Positions 38,982 to 48,694 of a stretch of 64,000 nt of DNA are shown here, in pieces. The notes below the pieces were generated by a model. It searched no databases. It was not told the origin of the DNA and worked only from the letters and a program-made list of their open reading frames with translations. Made by a program: the position numbers and the translations under genes. Origin of the DNA: Actinobacillus porcinus (GTDB lineage: Bacteria > Pseudomonadota > Gammaproteobacteria > Enterobacterales > Pasteurellaceae); the NCBI RefSeq assembly GCF_901764995.1, contig NZ_CABFKI010000001.1, positions 62,001 to 126,000 of the forward strand. The letters run 5' to 3'. Positions within the stretch are counted from its first letter, which is position 1, and each line of letters opens with the position of its first letter.

Positions 38982-39248
38982 ATGACCAAACCCGTTTTAT
39001 ATTTCGCCCATTGGTGCCCAGACACAGCCCCGTTTGTCGCTGAATTACAACGTTTAGGCGTGGACTACGAAGCGGTGGATATTACCCAAAGCGGTGCAAA
39101 TTTTAAACCGTTTCTCAGATTGCGTGACCGCCACCCTGCTTTTGATCACGCCAAAGCAAATGGCTATATCGGTATTCCTGCTTTGGTGTTGGAAGATGAG
39201 AGAGTGGTGTTGGAGTTGGGGGAGCTAGCCCTAGCACTGACGTACTAG
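38982..39248 (+). CDS. Glutaredoxin-like protein
   Basis: An 88-aa thioredoxin-fold protein from ATG 38982 (a GGAG site lies 6 nt upstream; an earlier in-frame ATG is at 38970). VLYFAHWCPDTAPFVAELQR has a single active cysteine (CPDT), i.e. monothiol-like, and GYIGIPALVLED carries the cis-Pro of the fold. The last residues (after VLELGEL) are encoded by the 105-bp structured repeat, so the natural C-terminus has probably been replaced. Confidence 0.8.
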   Translation: MTKPVLYFAHWCPDTAPFVAELQRLGVDYEAVDITQSGANFKPFLRLRDRHPAFDHAKANGYIGIPALVLEDERVVLELGELALALTY

Positions 39249-39334
39249 GTTAAGCATAGTGTTGTCGTTCTGCGACAAACAAAATAGGTTGCGGAGCAAC
39301 CGCACTATGCATAACCCCATACGTCAGTATGGGG
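39230..39334. repeat. 105-bp structured direct repeat, copy 1
   Basis: Contains nested inverted repeats: CCTAG/CTAGG (39230-39249); GGTTA-A-GCATAGTG (39248-39261) with CACTATGC-A-TAACC (39303-39316); TTGTCG/CGACAA (39262-39278); GGTTGC/GCAACC (39287-39301); CCCCATAC/GTATGGGG (39315-39334). The first loop ACTGACGTA is the exact complement of TACGTCAGT in the last hairpin. Overlaps the end of the glutaredoxin-like gene. Copy 2 is at 41462-41566 with four differences. Confidence 0.9.
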
Positions 39335-39386
39335 AAAAGAACAAGCGGTATAGTTTCATAGATATTTTGCAAATATAAATAACAAA

Positions 39387-40421
39387 ATGAACGATCTTCA
39401 ACTGACAAATGATCATTTAATTAGCAATATTGCTCAAATTATTCATCAAGCCCGTAGCCAAGTTCGCCAGACGGTAAATAGTGTTATGGTGCAAAGTTAT
39501 TGGGAAATTGGACGGTTATTGGTTGAAGATGAGCAACAAGGTGAAGAACGGGCAAAATATGGTAAGTATGTTCTGAAAGACATTTCGGAACGTTTAACGG
39601 CTATGTTTGGTAAAGGGGTTGATGAAAGCAATTTACGCCGTATGCGCTTGTTTTATAAGGCGTTTCCAATTCGTGACACACTGTGCCACGAATTGAGTTG
39701 GTCGCATTACAGACGTTTAATTCAAGTAGAAAATTCTCAAGCAAGAGCGTGGTATTTGCGTGAAACTGTTGAACAAAATTGGTCTGTACGAGCCTTAGAT
39801 CGCCAAATTTCGGTATTATATTATGAGCGTTTACTGGCAAGTCAAAACAAGGCGGTGGTTGTTCAAGAAGCTCAAGAGAAAACAGAGCCATTAAAAGAGA
39901 GTATTCAAGATTATTTGCGTGATCCTTATATTTTAGATTTCCTCAACTTGCAGGATAAAACTTATCAAGAAAACAATGTTGAGCAAGCGATTATCGGCAA
40001 TTTGCAACAATTTTTACTGGAATTAGGCAAAGGCTTTGCCTTTGTTGAGCGACAAAAACGTATTCGTTTTGATGATGAAGATTTTTATATCGACCTTGTG
40101 TTTTATAACTTTAAGCTGAAATGTTTTTTACTTATCGATCTCAAAATCGGTAAACTGAAACATCAGGATATCGGGCAAATGGACACTTATGTTCGCTTGT
40201 TTGACGAACAATTTAAGGAAGAGAACGATAACCCAACCATCGGTTTAGTGTTATGTAGTGAACAAAGCGAAGCGGTGGCAAAATATTCGGTACTTGCGGA
40301 TAGAAAACAGATTTTTAGTGCGAAGTACCTGCCTTATTTGCCAACGGAGTTGGAGTTGAAAGAGCAGGTGGAAAGGGCGAGGGAAAGATTGACGTTAAGC
40401 TCTAGTAAGGAAACGATATGA
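39387..40421 (+). CDS. YhcG-family PD-(D/E)XK nuclease, island copy 1
   Basis: A 344-aa DUF1016 protein. N-terminal domain with VNSVMVQSYWEIGRLLVEDE, LSWSHYRRLIQVEN and RALDRQISVLYYERL; the C-terminal nuclease domain has FYIDLVFYN and, in place of the usual ELK, CFLLIDLKIGKL (D-x-K), followed by HQDIGQMDTYVRLFDE. Closely resembles the copy at 26492 in plan. It overlaps the next gene by 4 bp (ATGA). Both are enclosed by the 105-bp direct repeats. Confidence 0.88.
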   Translation: MNDLQLTNDHLISNIAQIIHQARSQVRQTVNSVMVQSYWEIGRLLVEDEQQGEERAKYGKYVLKDISERLTAMFGKGVDESNLRRMRLFYKAFPIRDTLCHELSWSHYRRLIQVENSQARAWYLRETVEQNWSVRALDRQISVLYYERLLASQNKAVVVQEAQEKTEPLKESIQDYLRDPYILDFLNLQDKTYQENNVEQAIIGNLQQFLLELGKGFAFVERQKRIRFDDEDFYIDLVFYNFKLKCFLLIDLKIGKLKHQDIGQMDTYVRLFDEQFKEENDNPTIGLVLCSEQSEAVAKYSVLADRKQIFSAKYLPYLPTELELKEQVERARERLTLSSSKETI

Positions 40422-41485
40422 CAGAAAAGCAGTTAATTACACAAGCTGAACATTCAAAAGCATTTATCAGTGAAATCAGCCAGTTAATTCATTCGTCTAA
40501 ACAACGAATGGCAGTGGCTGTAAATGCAGAATTGACGTTACTCTACTGGCATATTGGCAAGCGGATTAATGACTATATTTTGCAGGGTGAGCGTGCAAAA
40601 TATGGGGAAGATATTATTCCTAAATTATCTACCCATTTAACCAAACAGTTTGGGAAAGGTTGGAGTAAAAGAAACTTGGCTCAAATGGTGAAGTTTTCAT
40701 CAACTTTTTCTGATATTCAAATTTTGCAGACACTGTCTGCAAAATTGAGTTGGAGCCATTTTGTTCAACTTTCTTATATTGATGAACCAATTAAACGTGA
40801 TTTCTACGCCACAATGGCAGCACAGGAAAGATGGTCGGTAAGAACACTTGATGATCGTATCGGCTCACTGTTATTTGAACGTACAGCAATTTCCAAAAAA
40901 CCTGATGAAACTATTGTGCAAGAGCTAGCGTTATTAAGAGAAAAAGGCGAATATAATCAATCATTAGTGTTAAAAGATCCCTATATTTTGGATTTTCTTG
41001 ACCTTAATGATCGTTATATGGAAAAAGATCTGGAAGATGCGATTTTACGAGAGATCGAACAGTTTTTATTAGAATTGGGAGCAGGCTTTACTTTCATCGC
41101 TCGTCAAAAGCGTATTCAGATCGACAATGATGATTTTTATATCGACTTGCTGTTTTATAATCGTAAACTCAAACGCTTGATTGCCATTGAACTGAAAACC
41201 GAAGCCTTTAAACACGCCCATAAAAGCCAAATGGAATTATATTTGGCGTGGTTAGCAAAATATGAGCAAGAAGCCGATGAAAATCCACCGCTTGGGATTA
41301 TTCTTTGCACATCGAAAAAGCAAGAGCAAGTGGAGTTGTTGGATTTAAAACAGTCAGATATTCATATTGCCGAATACACCACCGTCTTGCCAAGTAAAGA
41401 AGTGCTGGAACAACGGTTACATTTGGCGGTGGAAAGGGCGAAGCAGAGATTTACGGTACAACCTAGCACTGACGTACTAGGTTAA
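40418..41485 (+). CDS. YhcG-family PD-(D/E)XK nuclease, island copy 2
   Basis: A 355-aa DUF1016 protein, more distant from the other two copies. N-terminal domain with VAVNAELTLLYWHIGKRIND, LSWSHFVQLSYIDEP and RTLDDRIGSLLFERT; nuclease core FYIDLLFYNRKLKRLIAIEL then KTEAFKHAHKSQMELYL, all key positions present. Coupled to the preceding gene by a 4-bp overlap, so the two probably act together. The final residues PSTDVLG are encoded by the second structured repeat. Confidence 0.88.
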   Translation: MTEKQLITQAEHSKAFISEISQLIHSSKQRMAVAVNAELTLLYWHIGKRINDYILQGERAKYGEDIIPKLSTHLTKQFGKGWSKRNLAQMVKFSSTFSDIQILQTLSAKLSWSHFVQLSYIDEPIKRDFYATMAAQERWSVRTLDDRIGSLLFERTAISKKPDETIVQELALLREKGEYNQSLVLKDPYILDFLDLNDRYMEKDLEDAILREIEQFLLELGAGFTFIARQKRIQIDNDDFYIDLLFYNRKLKRLIAIELKTEAFKHAHKSQMELYLAWLAKYEQEADENPPLGIILCTSKKQEQVELLDLKQSDIHIAEYTTVLPSKEVLEQRLHLAVERAKQRFTVQPSTDVLG

Positions 41486-41566
41486 GCATAATGTTGTCGC
41501 TCTGCGACAAACAAAATAGGTTGCGGAGCAACCACACTATGCGTAACCCCATACGTCAGTATGGGG
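41462..41566. repeat. 105-bp structured direct repeat, copy 2
   Basis: Same length and arrangement as copy 1 (39230-39334), 101 of 105 identical by eye. The four changes are in the arms of the long stem, in one hairpin loop, and beside a stem. It starts inside the last codons of the upstream gene, as copy 1 does. Confidence 0.9.
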
Positions 41567-41585
41567 AAATAGTGGAGAAAATAAA

Positions 41586-41990
41586 ATGCAAATTTCTAAA
41601 AATAAGATTAATGCAACAGGTTTAATTTTAGTCGTTAAAATTAAAAATGCTTTAGAATTATCTAAAAATGATAGCCTTAATTTTACATTGCAGAATTTTG
41701 ATGACACTAATTTAAAATCTAGAACATTAGGAAATTGGATTTTAGCGAAAGAAAAAGCAGATAAAATTCAATATATTATCGGTGTAAATACAGGTGGCGA
41801 GAATTTAGTCGTATCTGCCTACAAAGTTACCCGCTATGAAAGGTTTCAGACAAAGAATGGTAGATGGAGATATCGTTTCCATTCTACTTCTAATAGTGAT
41901 TCATTATTAAAAGAGTTAGGAATATATCACAAGAAAATCTATGATTTGAATTTTGGTCACGGAGCCGAAAAGACTTACATTGAAAATTAG
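41586..41990 (+). CDS. Hypothetical protein, 134 aa
   Basis: AT-rich gene starting at ATG 41586 after GGAGAAAATAAA. A soluble, basic, beta-rich protein with YIIGVNTGGENLVVSAYKVT (about 59-78), RYRFHSTSNS and a tail IYHKKIYDLNFGHGAEKTYI. The pattern of a small strand-rich domain with RYRF could fit a PUA-like fold, but this is a guess; I do not recognise a family. Composition differs from glyQ/glyS, consistent with transfer. Confidence 0.65.
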   Translation: MQISKNKINATGLILVVKIKNALELSKNDSLNFTLQNFDDTNLKSRTLGNWILAKEKADKIQYIIGVNTGGENLVVSAYKVTRYERFQTKNGRWRYRFHSTSNSDSLLKELGIYHKKIYDLNFGHGAEKTYIEN

Positions 41991-42007
41991 GTATTATAGA
42001 TATCAAA

Positions 42008-42487
42008 ATGGTCATTCATTCATACGGAAAACTTACTTTTAGTGCTGATGATACATATGAATATAGAATATGGAATCGTCATATATTTAATCCAGAGAAT
42101 TATGGATTTATTCTATCTCAACACCGTAGTAGAACTGATAGTTTTTTCTGCTTTTATACTGTATTAAATGATCAACTTTATCTTAGACATTTGATTATTG
42201 ATTCAGAGAATTATCCAACTCTTAATAATGTGGTAGCTAAAGAGTCTTTCTTAATATATCAATATGATTGGATAAACTTAGATATTGGTGCCCAATGTGG
42301 ATATTTTAATTTGAATCTAAAACTAGATTTCACTGGAACAATAGATGTATCTGATGAATTATCTGTTGAACCGAAGTATGAATTATTCTTTAAAAATGGA
42401 ATATTTCAAAAAAAGAAAAAGCATAAAATAAATTTATACCCCTTAAATTTAAATAAATTAAAAAATTTTTTAATAAGACAGCTTTAA
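42008..42487 (+). CDS. Hypothetical protein, 159 aa
   Basis: Very AT-rich gene directly before glyS. Acidic to neutral N-terminal two-thirds rich in aromatic residues ([40 protein letters not shown]) and a lysine-rich C-terminus ([20 protein letters not shown]). No signal peptide or membrane helix. The compact size and position behind another orphan would fit an effector/immunity or defence accessory gene, but there is no direct evidence. Family not recognised. Confidence 0.6.
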   Translation: MVIHSYGKLTFSADDTYEYRIWNRHIFNPENYGFILSQHRSRTDSFFCFYTVLNDQLYLRHLIIDSENYPTLNNVVAKESFLIYQYDWINLDIGAQCGYFNLNLKLDFTGTIDVSDELSVEPKYELFFKNGIFQKKKKHKINLYPLNLNKLKNFLIRQL

Positions 42488-42500
42488 TGAGAAATTAACA

Positions 42501-44570
42501 ATGACAACACAAAACTTCCTCGCCGAGATCGGCACAGAAGAGTTGCCACCGAAGGCACTCAAAAAATTAGCGACCGCATTTGCGGAGAATGTTGAAGCGG
42601 AATTAAACCAAGCTGGTTTGAGCTTTGACAAAGTGGAATGGTTTGCGGCACCACGCCGTTTAGCGGTGAAAGTATTGGGGCTTGCGACTAGTCAGCCAAG
42701 CAAAGAAGTGGAAAAACGTGGTCCGGCGGTGTCGGTAGCGTTTGATGCGGAAGGTAAGCCGACCAAAGCAGCGGAAGGCTGGGCGAAAGGCTGTGGCATT
42801 ACCGTTGAGCAAGCGGAGCGTATTGCTACCGATAAAGGCGAATGGCTGGTTCATCGTGCGGTGATTGAAGGTCAGCCGACCAAAAACTTGTTAGTCGGTA
42901 TGATTAGCAATGCGTTGGCGAAATTGCCTATCCCGAAAACAATGCGTTGGGGCGATAAAACCGAGCAGTTCGTGCGTCCGGTTCACACGGTGACCTTATT
43001 GTTGGGCGATGAGCTGATTGAAGGCGAAATTTTAGGTATTGCAAGTGGCACGACTATTCGTGGTCACCGTTTCTTAGGCGAGCGTGAGTTCCAAATCAGC
43101 CACGCCGATCAATACCCTGCTTTGTTGAAAGAAAAAGGCTCAGTGGTTGCGGACTTCAACGAGCGTAAAGCGTTAATTCTTGCAAAAGCACAGGAAAAAG
43201 CGACCGCTTTAGGTGGCGTGGCGGATATTGAAGAAGATTTGTTAGACGAAGTGACTTCTTTGGTGGAATATCCGAACGTGTTAGCGGCGAAGTTTGAAGA
43301 GCGTTTCCTTGCCGTGCCTGCGGAAGCCTTGGTTTACACAATGAAAGGCGACCAAAAATACTTCCCGATTTATGATAAAGACGGAAAACTTTTACCGCAC
43401 TTTATCTTTGTGTCGAACATCAACCCTGAAGATCCAAGCAAAATCATTGAAGGGAATGAAAAAGTGGTGCGTCCACGTTTGACCGATGCGGAATTCTTCT
43501 TCAAAACCGACTTAAAACAACGTTTGGAAGATCAGTTACCACGTTTAGAAACCGTGTTGTTCCAACAACAACTTGGCACGTTGCGTGACAAAACCGCTCG
43601 CATTGAACAACTGGCAGGCGAAATTGCAAAACAAATCGGTGCTGATGAAACCAAAGCGAAACGTGCCGGCTTGTTGTCGAAATGTGATTTAATGACCAAT
43701 ATGGTGTTTGAATTTACCGATACGCAAGGCGTAATGGGTATGCACTATGCTCGTCACGATGGCGAAGATGAAGAAGTGGCGGTAGCGTTGAACGAACAAT
43801 ATATGCCACGCTTTGCAGGCGATGAATTACCGAAATCACTGGTGGCAAGTTCTGTTGCATTGGCGGATAAATTCGATACGCTCACGGGGATTTTTGGTAT
43901 CGGTCAGCAACCAAAAGGCAGTGCCGACCCATTTGCTTTACGCCGTGCGGCACTCGGTGCGTTACGCATTATTGTTGAGAAAAACTTACCGCTTGATCTG
44001 AGCGATTTAGTGGCGACTTCTGCGAAATTATTTGGCGACAAGCTCACCAACACGAATGTTGTGGAAGAAGTGGTAGACTTTATGCTCGGTCGTTTCCGTG
44101 CGTGGTATCAAGATGAAGGCATTGCGGTGGACGTTATCCAAGCGGTACTCGCTCGCCGTCCAACTCGTCCTGCAGACTTTGATGCCCGTGTGCGTGCGGT
44201 GTCGCATTTCCGTACTTTAGACAGTGCAGAAGCATTGGCAGCAGCGAATAAGCGTGTGAGCAACATTTTAGCGAAAGTAGAAGGCGAAATCTCATCAGAA
44301 ATCGACCGCACTTTATTAGTGGAAGCGGAAGAAAAAGCCCTTGCAGAACAAGTAATTGCATTACAAGCAGAGCTTGCGCCACTATTTGAAAAAGGCGAAT
44401 ATCAAACCGCACTTGACCGCTTAGCCGGTTTACGTGAAGTGGTGGATAACTTCTTTGATAAAGTGATGGTTAATGCCGAAGATCCAAAACTTCGTCAAAA
44501 CCGTCAAGCAATTCTGAACAACTTACGTAACTTGTTCTTACAAGTGGCGGATATTTCGTTGTTGCAGTAA
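42501..44570 (+). CDS. glyS: Glycyl-tRNA synthetase, beta subunit
   Basis: 689-aa beta subunit, required for tRNA binding. Typical start [20 protein letters not shown], the HD-domain-like middle ([20 protein letters not shown]) and the C-terminal DALR-like anticodon region ending [20 protein letters not shown]. It follows the accessory block with only 13 bp, so the block was inserted between glyQ and glyS without damaging either. Confidence 0.98.
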   Translation: MTTQNFLAEIGTEELPPKALKKLATAFAENVEAELNQAGLSFDKVEWFAAPRRLAVKVLGLATSQPSKEVEKRGPAVSVAFDAEGKPTKAAEGWAKGCGITVEQAERIATDKGEWLVHRAVIEGQPTKNLLVGMISNALAKLPIPKTMRWGDKTEQFVRPVHTVTLLLGDELIEGEILGIASGTTIRGHRFLGEREFQISHADQYPALLKEKGSVVADFNERKALILAKAQEKATALGGVADIEEDLLDEVTSLVEYPNVLAAKFEERFLAVPAEALVYTMKGDQKYFPIYDKDGKLLPHFIFVSNINPEDPSKIIEGNEKVVRPRLTDAEFFFKTDLKQRLEDQLPRLETVLFQQQLGTLRDKTARIEQLAGEIAKQIGADETKAKRAGLLSKCDLMTNMVFEFTDTQGVMGMHYARHDGEDEEVAVALNEQYMPRFAGDELPKSLVASSVALADKFDTLTGIFGIGQQPKGSADPFALRRAALGALRIIVEKNLPLDLSDLVATSAKLFGDKLTNTNVVEEVVDFMLGRFRAWYQDEGIAVDVIQAVLARRPTRPADFDARVRAVSHFRTLDSAEALAAANKRVSNILAKVEGEISSEIDRTLLVEAEEKALAEQVIALQAELAPLFEKGEYQTALDRLAGLREVVDNFFDKVMVNAEDPKLRQNRQAILNNLRNLFLQVADISLLQ

Positions 44571-44590
44571 TCGATTGATTATTCAAATTT

Positions 44591-44615
44591 AGCCCTGTTT
44601 TTGCAGGGCTTTTTT
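44591..44615 (+). terminator. glyS terminator
   Basis: AGCCCTG / CAGGGCT stem (44591-44597 with 44604-44610) followed by TTTTTTC, 20 bp after glyS. Confidence 0.9.
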
Positions 44616-44631
44616 CTTGTAAAATCAACCT

Positions 44632-44670
44632 ACGCAAACGTTTCCCTTTATTCCAAATTTCCTTTATAAT
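44632..44670 (+). promoter_or_regulatory. purL promoter with PurR operator
   Basis: ACGCAAACGTTTCCCT (44632-44647) matches the PurR operator ACGCAAACGTTTGCGT at 13 of 16 positions, left half perfect. A -10 box TATAAT lies at 44665-44670, so the operator covers the -35 region. purL is a classic PurR target. Confidence 0.85.
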
Positions 44671-44738
44671 ACGCGCGATTAAAAGGCGATAAGCCTTCCC
44701 AGTTTCTTATGAATTCTCAATTAAACAAGGAAATTCCT

Positions 44739-47700
44739 ATGTTCCAAATCTTTCGTGGCTCTGCCGCTTTGTCTGACTTCCGTTTAAACCAACTTGCAAC
44801 GCGTTTTCAAAATGCCAATTTGCCGGTGAAATCTTGCTATGCAGAATATATGCATTTTGCGAATTTATCCGCAGCATTATCTGCAGAAGAAACCCAAGAA
44901 CTTGAAGAATTATTACATTACGGCCCAACCTTGGCGCAACATGAACCGAAAGGGGAATGTTTTGTGGTGATTCCACGTGTTGGCACCATTTCATCTTGGT
45001 CATCAAAAGCAACGGATATTGCGCACAACTGTGGTTTGGAAAAAGTGATTCGCCTTGAGCGCGGTTTAGCATTCTACTTTGAATTTGACCGCACTTTGAC
45101 TGCAGATGAAGAAGATAAACTACGTTCGCATATTCATGACCGCATGATGGAAAGCGTAGTGCGTAAAGCAGAAGACGCAGCGAAATTATTTGAACAGCAA
45201 GAGCCAAAACCATTTACTACTGTTGATGTGTTGAATGGTGGTCGCAAAGCATTAGAAACGGCGAATGTGAATTTAGGTTTGGCGTTGGCGGATGATGAAA
45301 TTGATTATTTAGTGGAAAATTTCACCGCACTTGGTCGCAATCCTGTGGATATTGAACTTTATATGTTTGCCCAAGCCAACTCAGAACACTGCCGTCATAA
45401 AATCTTTAATGCAGACTGGGTAATTGACGGTGAAAAACAAGAAAAATCTTTGTTCAAAATGATCAAAAACACCTTCGAGAAAACGCCTGAATATGTATTG
45501 TCCGCTTATAAAGACAACGCTGCGGTTATGGAAGGTTCAAAAGTAGGGCGTTTCTTCCCTGATCAAGATGGTCAATATCGTTATCACAACGAAGACGCGC
45601 ATATTTTAATGAAAGTGGAAACTCACAACCACCCAACAGCCATTTCGCCATTCCCAGGCGCGGCAACGGGGTCGGGCGGTGAAATTCGTGATGAAGGTGC
45701 AACAGGTCGTGGTGCAAAACCAAAAGCAGGTTTAGTCGGTTTCTCCGTGTCTAACTTAGTGATTCCAGGATTTGAGCAACCTTGGGAAGCACCGCTCTCT
45801 AAACCAAGTCGTATTGCCTCTGCATTAGATATTATGATCGAAGGTCCACTAGGCGGCGCCGCATTTAATAACGAATTTGGTCGCCCGGCATTATTAGGTT
45901 ATTTCCGTACTTATGAAGAAAAAGTCAACAGTTTTGGTGGCGAGGAAGTTCGTGGTTACCATAAACCAATTATGTTGGCAGGCGGCATCGGTAATATTCG
46001 CGCAGAACATGTGCAAAAAGGCGAAATCCCGGTTGGTGCTAAATTGATCGTATTAGGCGGTCCTGCCATGAACATCGGTTTAGGCGGTGGTGCGGCGTCA
46101 TCAATGACTTCAGGTAAATCAAAAGAAGATTTAGATTTTGCGTCTGTACAACGTGATAACCCGGAAATGGAACGCCGTTGTCAAGAGGTTATCGACCGTT
46201 GTTGGCAAATGGGCGCAGACAACCCGATTTTATTTATTCACGATGTTGGCGCAGGCGGTTTATCTAATGCAATGCCTGAGTTAGTTCATGATGGCGGTCG
46301 TGGCGGTAAATTTGAATTACGCAACATTTTAAGTGATGAGCGCGGTATGTCGCCATTGGAAATTTGGTGTAATGAATCACAAGAACGTTATGTCTTAGCG
46401 GTTTCACCGGAAAAATTGCCATTATTTGAAGAACTTTGCCAGCGTGAACGCGCGCCTTATGCAGTAATTGGCGAAGCCACACAAGAAGAGCATTTAACCC
46501 TAAGCGATGCGCATTTTGGTAACAATCCCATTGATTTACCGATGAACGTATTATTGGGTAAAACACCGAAAATGACCCGAAATGTGGCATCAAGTGCGGT
46601 GGAAAATGCGCCGGTTTCACAAGATGGCATTAGCATTAAAGACGCTTTACATCGCGTGTTGCGTTTGCCTGTGGTGGCAGAAAAAACTTTCTTAATTACC
46701 ATTGGCGACCGTTCCGTCACAGGGATGGTGGCGCGTGATCAAATGGTGGGGCCATGGCAAATTCCGGTTTCGGATGTGGCAGTGACCACGGCGTCTTTGG
46801 ATAGCTATCACGGTGAAGCCATGTCAATGGGCGAGCGTGCCCCTGTGGCGTTGTTAGATTTCGGTGCGTCAGCGCGTTTAGCGGTAGCCGAGTCAATTAC
46901 CAATATTGCCGCAACCAATATTGGCGATATTAAACGCATTAAATTATCGGCGAACTGGATGTCTGCGGCAGGTCACAAAGGCGAAGATGCAGGACTTTAT
47001 GAAGCGGTGAAAGCGGTGGGTGAAGAACTTTGCCCAGCCTTAGGTTTAACTATTCCTGTGGGCAAAGACTCGATGTCAATGAAAACCACGTGGAATGAAA
47101 ATGGCGAACAAAAAACCGTAACTGCGCCGTTGTCATTGGTTATTTCCGCCTTTGCCCGCGTAGAAGATGTACGCAAAACCGTTACCCCACAATTGCGCAC
47201 CGACAAAGGCGACAGCCGTTTATTGTTAATTGACTTGGGCGAAGGCAAAAATCGTCTTGGCGCGACCGCACTTGCACAAGTTTATAAACAACTAGGGGAT
47301 AAACCGGCGGATGTAGTGAATGTGGTGAACTTAAAAGGTTTCTTTGACGCTATGCAAACCTTGGTTCAACAAGAAAAATTATTGGCTTACCACGACCGCT
47401 CAGACGGTGGTTTAATTGCCACATTGGCTGAAATGGCATTCGCGGGGCATTGCGGTGTTTCTGTAGACATTAGTGCGTTGGGCGATAATGATTTGGCCGT
47501 GTTGTTCAATGAAGAATTAGGTGCGGTTATCCAAGTTCGCGAAAGCGATCTCAATACTGTGCGTGCGGTATTGGAACAACATGGTTTACTTGGCTTAACC
47601 AAAGAATTAGGTTCGGTACAAGCGAATGATGCTTTCGAAATTAAACGTGGCACACAGGTATTACTCAGCGAAAAACGTTCTGAGTTGCGTGGAATTTGGG

Positions 47701-48632
47701 CAGAGTTAACTCACCAAATGCAACGTTTACGCGATAACCCGGCTTGTGCAGATCAAGAATTTGCCGCGAAAAAAGAACCGAATGACAAAGGGTTCAGCGC
47801 GCATTTAACTTACGATATCAACGAAGATATTGCGGCACCATATATCGCCAAAGGCGTTAAACCGCGCATTGCAATTTTACGTGAACAAGGTGTGAACAGC
47901 CATGTGGAAATGGCAGCTGCCTTTGACCGCGCAGGTTTTGAAGCGATTGACGTACATATGAGCGACTTACACGCCGCTCGCCGTAACTTAAAAGATTTCA
48001 ATGCCTTAGTAGCTTGTGGCGGTTTTTCTTACGGTGACGTGCTTGGCGCAGGTGGCGGTTGGGCAAAATCGGTGTTATTTAACACCGCACTTCGCGATCA
48101 ATTTGAAACCTTCTTCAATCGTGAAGATACGCTAGCGATTGGTATTTGTAACGGTTGCCAAATGTTATCGAACCTAGCGGAAATTATCCCGGGGACAGAA
48201 AACTGGCCGCGCTTTGTGCGTAATACGTCAGAACGCTTTGAAGCGCGAGCAGCCTTGGTGCGTATTAACGAGAGCAATTCTGTATGGTTCCAAGGGATGG
48301 CCGGATCCCATATGCCAATCGCAGTGTCTCACGGTGAAGGTCGTGTAGAATTTAAACATGATGCTCAACTTCAAGGCTTACGTGAGCAAGGTTTAATCGT
48401 GGCGCAATTTGTGGATAACAATATCCAACCGACAGAAATGTACCCGGCGAACCCGAACGGCTCGGTGGATGGTATCACTGCATTGAGTAACGCCAACGGA
48501 CGTGTAGCCATTATGATGCCACACCCGGAACGCGTATTCCGTACGGTCAGCAACTCATGGCACCCTGAAGATTGGAATGAAGATGGTGCTTGGATGCGAT
48601 TATTCCGCAATGCACGTGTTGCGTTGAAATAA
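44739..48632 (+). CDS. purL: Phosphoribosylformylglycinamidine synthase
   Basis: Fourth step of purine synthesis (FGAR to FGAM with glutamine and ATP). Large single-chain form, 1297 aa from ATG 44739, which has AAGGA upstream and aligns with E. coli (1295 aa); an upstream in-frame ATG at 44709 is less likely. Domains: N-terminal PurS-like, two AIRS-like ATP domains ([20 protein letters not shown] at about 292-311; [18 protein letters not shown]), C-terminal glutaminase with Cys in [13 protein letters not shown] and MPHPERVF. Confidence 0.98.
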   Translation: MFQIFRGSAALSDFRLNQLATRFQNANLPVKSCYAEYMHFANLSAALSAEETQELEELLHYGPTLAQHEPKGECFVVIPRVGTISSWSSKATDIAHNCGLEKVIRLERGLAFYFEFDRTLTADEEDKLRSHIHDRMMESVVRKAEDAAKLFEQQEPKPFTTVDVLNGGRKALETANVNLGLALADDEIDYLVENFTALGRNPVDIELYMFAQANSEHCRHKIFNADWVIDGEKQEKSLFKMIKNTFEKTPEYVLSAYKDNAAVMEGSKVGRFFPDQDGQYRYHNEDAHILMKVETHNHPTAISPFPGAATGSGGEIRDEGATGRGAKPKAGLVGFSVSNLVIPGFEQPWEAPLSKPSRIASALDIMIEGPLGGAAFNNEFGRPALLGYFRTYEEKVNSFGGEEVRGYHKPIMLAGGIGNIRAEHVQKGEIPVGAKLIVLGGPAMNIGLGGGAASSMTSGKSKEDLDFASVQRDNPEMERRCQEVIDRCWQMGADNPILFIHDVGAGGLSNAMPELVHDGGRGGKFELRNILSDERGMSPLEIWCNESQERYVLAVSPEKLPLFEELCQRERAPYAVIGEATQEEHLTLSDAHFGNNPIDLPMNVLLGKTPKMTRNVASSAVENAPVSQDGISIKDALHRVLRLPVVAEKTFLITIGDRSVTGMVARDQMVGPWQIPVSDVAVTTASLDSYHGEAMSMGERAPVALLDFGASARLAVAESITNIAATNIGDIKRIKLSANWMSAAGHKGEDAGLYEAVKAVGEELCPALGLTIPVGKDSMSMKTTWNENGEQKTVTAPLSLVISAFARVEDVRKTVTPQLRTDKGDSRLLLIDLGEGKNRLGATALAQVYKQLGDKPADVVNVVNLKGFFDAMQTLVQQEKLLAYHDRSDGGLIATLAEMAFAGHCGVSVDISALGDNDLAVLFNEELGAVIQVRESDLNTVRAVLEQHGLLGLTKELGSVQANDAFEIKRGTQVLLSEKRSELRGIWAELTHQMQRLRDNPACADQEFAAKKEPNDKGFSAHLTYDINEDIAAPYIAKGVKPRIAILREQGVNSHVEMAAAFDRAGFEAIDVHMSDLHAARRNLKDFNALVACGGFSYGDVLGAGGGWAKSVLFNTALRDQFETFFNREDTLAIGICNGCQMLSNLAEIIPGTENWPRFVRNTSERFEARAALVRINESNSVWFQGMAGSHMPIAVSHGEGRVEFKHDAQLQGLREQGLIVAQFVDNNIQPTEMYPANPNGSVDGITALSNANGRVAIMMPHPERVFRTVSNSWHPEDWNEDGAWMRLFRNARVALK

Positions 48633-48646
48633 TCAATATCGCTAAT

Positions 48647-48683
48647 AAAAACACCGCACTTTAATTCGAAGTGCGGTGTTTTT
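48647..48683. terminator. Bidirectional terminator, purL / nhaA (paired uptake signals)
   Basis: AAAAACACCGCACTT (48647-48661) / AAGTGCGGTGTTTTT (48669-48683), 15-bp perfect stem between convergent genes. Confidence 0.93.
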
Positions 48684-48694
48684 TTACATCGTTT

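Noticed and set aside
39230-39334. Integron attC site
   Set aside because: GTTAAGC and GCATAAC look like core sites and the element is palindromic, but their order is reversed (GTT first, AAC last) compared with real attC sites, which run RYYYAAC...GTTRRRY. No integron integrase is present.
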